A program made the position numbers and the translations under genes. A DNA stretch of 64,000 nucleotides, taken from Micromonospora alfalfae (GTDB lineage Bacteria > Actinomycetota > Actinomycetes > Mycobacteriales > Micromonosporaceae). Positions within the stretch are counted from its first letter, which is position 1. Each line of letters starts with the position of its first letter. Shown in pieces: positions 61,092 through 64,000 of this stretch. The notes under the pieces are model-generated. The model was not told the DNA's origin, did no database searches, and saw only the letters and a list, made by a program, of their open reading frames with translations. The stretch spans positions 49,036 through 113,035 of the forward strand of contig NZ_JAKKFH010000015.1 of assembly GCF_022230925.1 (NCBI RefSeq), in the 5' to 3' direction.

Positions 61092-62630
61092 TCAGGTCGG
61101 GGCGCCGGGTGGGATGAAGGGGAGGTCGGCGGGTGGACCGGCTTCGATGAGACGCCAGAGGGCATCGGTGTCCAGGTGTTGCTCGACCAGGTCGCCGAGC
61201 AGGTCGAGTGAGCGTTCCCGGGCGGCGGCGAAGCTGGTGGCCGGTGCCACCCGGAACCCACTGCGACCGGCCAGGCGAGCCGCCTCGGTGAGGAACCAGC
61301 GGCGGAACTCGTCGGACTCGAACGCCCCGTGCCAGTGCGTGCCGTGCACCACGCCGAGCACGGCACCCTCTCCGACACCGTCGTCGCTGGTCAGCAGCGG
61401 GGTCAGGTTCGGGTCGGCCTGTGAGACGTACCCGTGGTGGATCTCGTAGCCCCGCACCGGGAGGCCACCGTGGCCGGTGCCCACCGACTGGCGGACGGTC
61501 TTGCGCGGGTCGAAGGTGATGTCCATGGGCAGCAGACCGAGCCCCGGCACGCTGCCCTGCCGGCTCTCCACCGGATCGTGGATGGCGCGGCCGAGCATCT
61601 GGAAGCCGCCGCAGAGGCCGAGGAGGGGCTTGCCGGCCGCCACATGGGTGGCTACCGCGTCGGCGAGACCCGTTTCGCGCAGCCATCCGAGGTCGGCGAC
61701 CGTGGATTTGGAGCCGGGTAGGACGACCAGGTCGGCGGCGGCCAGTTCGGCCGGTTCGATGGTGAGGCGTACCCGGACGCCCGGCTCGGTGGCGAGCGCC
61801 TCCACGTCGGTGGCGTTGCTGATCCGGGGTAGGCGGACGACCGCCACGTCCAGCCATTCACTGCCGTGCGGGGCGGCGGGCCGGCCGAGCACCCGACCGT
61901 AGGCGAGTGAGTCCTCCGCGTCGAGCCACAGGTCCAGTGCCCAGGGCAGCACCCCGTACGTGGGGCGGCCGGTGACCTGACGCAGCATGTCCAGACCCGG
62001 CTGGAGCAGCCCGAGGTCGCCCCGGAACTTGTTGATCACGAATCCGGCGATCAGCGCCTGGTCGGCCGGGTCGAGCAGGGCCACGGTGCCGAACATCGAG
62101 GCGAAGACACCACCCCGGTCGATGTCGCCGACGACGATGGTGGGCAGGTTGGCGTGCCGGGCCAACCCCATGTTGACGTAGTCACCGGCCCGAAGGTTGA
62201 TCTCCGCAGGGCTGCCGGCACCCTCGCAGATCACCACGTCGTACGTCTCGCGTAGCTCGGCCAGTGCGGCGTACGCCGTCTCGGCGAGCCGGGGACGTAG
62301 CTGCCGGAAGGTGCCCGCGGTGATGGTGTCGACCGCCTCGCCCAGCAGCACCACCTGACTGGCCAGGTCGCTGCCCGGCTTGAGCAGCACCGGGTTGAAC
62401 CGCAGGTCGGGTGCGATCCCGCACGCCGCGGCCTGCATGGCCTGGGCGCGCCCGATCTCGCCGCCGCGCCCGTCCGGCCCGACGACCACCGCCGAGTTGT
62501 TCGACATGTTCTGCGCCTTGTACGGCGCCACCTTCACGCCCTGCCGGTGCAGCCAACGACAGATGCCGGCGGTGAGCACGCTCTTGCCGGCATCGGACGT
62601 CGTACCGGCCACCAGCAGCCCGCCGCTCAC
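61092..62630 (-). CDS. cobQ: Cobyric acid synthase
   Basis: A 512-residue glutamine-dependent amidotransferase that forms four amides of adenosylcobyrinate. [19 protein letters not shown] is the P-loop half; [14 protein letters not shown] carries the glutaminase Cys, with the His in [11 protein letters not shown]. In contrast to the CobB-like protein in this window, both sites are intact. GTG 62630 overlaps the cbiB stop. Confidence 0.96.
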   Translation of the reverse strand: MSGGLLVAGTTSDAGKSVLTAGICRWLHRQGVKVAPYKAQNMSNNSAVVVGPDGRGGEIGRAQAMQAAACGIAPDLRFNPVLLKPGSDLASQVVLLGEAVDTITAGTFRQLRPRLAETAYAALAELRETYDVVICEGAGSPAEINLRAGDYVNMGLARHANLPTIVVGDIDRGGVFASMFGTVALLDPADQALIAGFVINKFRGDLGLLQPGLDMLRQVTGRPTYGVLPWALDLWLDAEDSLAYGRVLGRPAAPHGSEWLDVAVVRLPRISNATDVEALATEPGVRVRLTIEPAELAAADLVVLPGSKSTVADLGWLRETGLADAVATHVAAGKPLLGLCGGFQMLGRAIHDPVESRQGSVPGLGLLPMDITFDPRKTVRQSVGTGHGGLPVRGYEIHHGYVSQADPNLTPLLTSDDGVGEGAVLGVVHGTHWHGAFESDEFRRWFLTEAARLAGRSGFRVAPATSFAAARERSLDLLGDLVEQHLDTDALWRLIEAGPPADLPFIPPGAPT

Positions 62631-63778
62631 CTCCCACTCCCCCGCCGCACCCCGACGCCCTCGGCCACCCCGGCAGCCCTGCCCATACCGACGCCCCGCA
62701 GCCCATGCTCACCGGCACCGCCCAGCCGCAGGGCCCCGGCCACGCCGCCCAGCCCGCGCCCGCCGGCCGCACCTGCCGGCCCTCGCCGGCCCACGGCACC
62801 GATCAGCGCACGCCTGCTCACCGCGCCAACCAGCCGGCCGAGTGTCACGGGGTACGCGGCGGCCAACCCGACGGCGGCCAACCCCACCGCGCCGGAGATC
62901 CGGGCGGCCCGCTTCAGGTGCCGCGCCTCCGGGCGGGGACCGTCGCCGAGGAACGGCCGCACCTCGGAGCGCCCGAAGTAGACGTTGCGACCACCGAGGC
63001 GGACCCCGAGCACACCGGCCATCGCCGCCTCGCACTGACCGGCGTTGGGGCTCGGGTGGTCGTTGCGGTCCCGCCGCCACACCTGCCAGGCGCGCCGCCG
63101 GTCCCCGTGCGCGACCGGCGCGACGGCGATGGTGAGCAGCCCGGTCAGCCGGGACGGCACGAGGTTGAGCGCGTCGTCCAGCCGAGCGGCCGGCGTGCCG
63201 AACCGCGCGTAGCGCGTCGACCGGTGCCCGACCATCGCGTCGAGCGTGTTCGCCGCGCGGTAGCCCAGCAGCCCGGGCAGACCAGCGACCGCACCCCAGA
63301 GCAGCGGTGCGACCACCGCATCGGAGGTGTTCTCCGCGACCGACTCGACTGTGGCACGGGCCAGCTCCGACTCGCCCAACGTCGACGGGTCCCGCCCGCA
63401 GAGGTGACCGAGGCGTCGCCGGGCGGCGGGCAGGTCGCCGTCACGCAAGGTACGACCCATGACGGTCGCCTCGTGTCGTAGCGTGCGGCCGCCCAGAACG
63501 GCCCACGTGCCGGCCGCCACCAGCACCGCCCGGGTCACCGGCCGGTGCCGGGTAGCCACCGCGGCGGCCGCCCCGAGCAACACCGGCCCGCCCACGGCCA
63601 GCGCGGTGAATGCCGTGCCCGCCGTTCGGTCCGGGCGGTAGAGGCGGCGCTCCAGCGTGCCCGCTGCCTGCCCGAAACCGGCCACCGGGTGCCACCGGCG
63701 GGGGTCGCCGAGCGCCCTGTCCAGCGCATACCCGGCCAGCAGCCCCACCGCGTTCGCCATCGGCGCTGTCCGTCGCAC
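62627..63778 (-). CDS. cbiB: Adenosylcobinamide-phosphate synthase (CbiB/CobD)
   Basis: A 383-residue membrane protein that attaches the aminopropanol arm to cobyric acid. [23 protein letters not shown], the [46 protein letters not shown] region in overlapping parts, and [24 protein letters not shown] are typical. Several membrane helices are present. The last ~70 residues are Gly/Ala/Arg-rich and not needed for the fold. GTG 63778 is favoured by GGAGG 8 nt upstream; ATG 63760 is the alternative. Confidence 0.92.
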   Translation of the reverse strand: MRRTAPMANAVGLLAGYALDRALGDPRRWHPVAGFGQAAGTLERRLYRPDRTAGTAFTALAVGGPVLLGAAAAVATRHRPVTRAVLVAAGTWAVLGGRTLRHEATVMGRTLRDGDLPAARRRLGHLCGRDPSTLGESELARATVESVAENTSDAVVAPLLWGAVAGLPGLLGYRAANTLDAMVGHRSTRYARFGTPAARLDDALNLVPSRLTGLLTIAVAPVAHGDRRRAWQVWRRDRNDHPSPNAGQCEAAMAGVLGVRLGGRNVYFGRSEVRPFLGDGPRPEARHLKRAARISGAVGLAAVGLAAAYPVTLGRLVGAVSRRALIGAVGRRGPAGAAGGRGLGGVAGALRLGGAGEHGLRGVGMGRAAGVAEGVGVRRGSGR

Positions 63779-63787
63779 CCGCACCAC

Positions 63788-64000
63788 CTCCGGCCGGCCA
63801 GCCTAGACGAGCACGCCGTGAACCAGCCCAATCCACTGTCGCGCACCAGCAACGAGAATCCGTGGAGTGGACAGGTAGGCCAACCTGCTGACGCCCGTCA
63901 CGCGGGGTGACGACGCTTGCCGCGCCGCCACCCCGCCCCCGTCGTGCCGCACCGCACCGCACCGCACCGGGCGGTGCTGGGCCGGGCGGTGCCGGGCCGG
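63788..64000. other. Window end, no gene recognised
   Basis: About 210 bp upstream of cbiB. A TAGGCT hexamer on the minus strand (63800–63805) may belong to the cbiB promoter. The last 60 bases are low-complexity ACCGC repeats and GGGCGGTGC-type units. No cobalamin riboswitch could be recognised here. Confidence 0.4.

Noticed and set aside
63788..64000. Cobalamin riboswitch upstream of cbiB
   Set aside because: No recognisable B12-box or matching hairpins; the end of the window is low-complexity ACCGC repeat.

Overview
The window is very GC-rich, compact DNA with frequent GTG starts, 1–8 bp start/stop overlaps inside operons and many genes that seem to begin at the first transcribed base. 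Together with a TioE-family MerR regulator, an Rv2466c-like mycothiol-type oxidoreductase, an RpiB of the Ser/Glu type, an actinobacterial cytochrome-oxidase small subunit and a trehalose phosphatase joined to a GH15 domain, this points to an actinomycete of the Micromonosporaceae (Micromonospora or Salinispora-like). That placement is inferred from gene content only. No rRNA, tRNA, CRISPR array, phage or IS transposase was seen.

Layout. 0–5.3 kb: the 3' end of an HEXXH peptide-modification enzyme, then a convergent operon of a Trypco1 protein, a trypsin-like protease with an EAD2-like C-terminus, and an EAD2-like/NB-ARC/TPR protein. This has the composition of an NTP-dependent conflict (defence-type) system. 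5.4–16 kb: mostly housekeeping and hypothetical genes (methyltransferase, rpiB, DUF1015, DsbA-like oxidoreductase, pepN, DUF5130, a CtaJ-like membrane protein, amidase). 16.2–27.6 kb: an 11-gene operon (kynA, kynU, kmo, semialdehyde dehydrogenase, hydratase, dmpF, dmpG, decarboxylase, RidA deaminase, 3-HAA dioxygenase, ACMS decarboxylase) with a divergent Lrp-type regulator. It encodes nearly the whole route from tryptophan through 3-hydroxyanthranilate and 2-aminomuconate to pyruvate and acetyl-CoA; only a kynurenine formamidase is not evident.

27.8–32.4 kb: a secreted protein with a class F sortase, a VapBC-type toxin–antitoxin cassette bounded by perfect 60-bp direct repeats of the sortase 3' end, and a TioE-type MerR regulator divergent from an erythromycin-esterase/DUF6194 fusion. 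32.4–46 kb: HNH nuclease, membrane proteins, MscS channel, MFS exporter, truncated haemoglobin, YbjN, ettA operon, a second toxin–antitoxin pair, otsA and an otsB–GH15 fusion. 46–64 kb: three cobalamin operons (SUMT, cobT, cobC; a divergent cobB with a GNAT gene; cbiB–cobQ) mixed with a penicillin-binding protein, SURF1, an ATP-dependent DNA ligase, an M20 dipeptidase, an M48 protease, a P-loop kinase and a rhodanese.

The most notable observations are the toxin–antitoxin cassette in its 60-bp duplication, the protease/STAND conflict operon with a 22-codon ORF between two genes, a CobB whose ATP and glutaminase sites are both altered, two families of long intergenic palindromes at gene ends, a 62-bp duplication that moved the dmpG stop codon, and about 20 starts preceded by a -10-like YANNNT hexamer 6–8 nt upstream, as expected for leaderless mRNAs.
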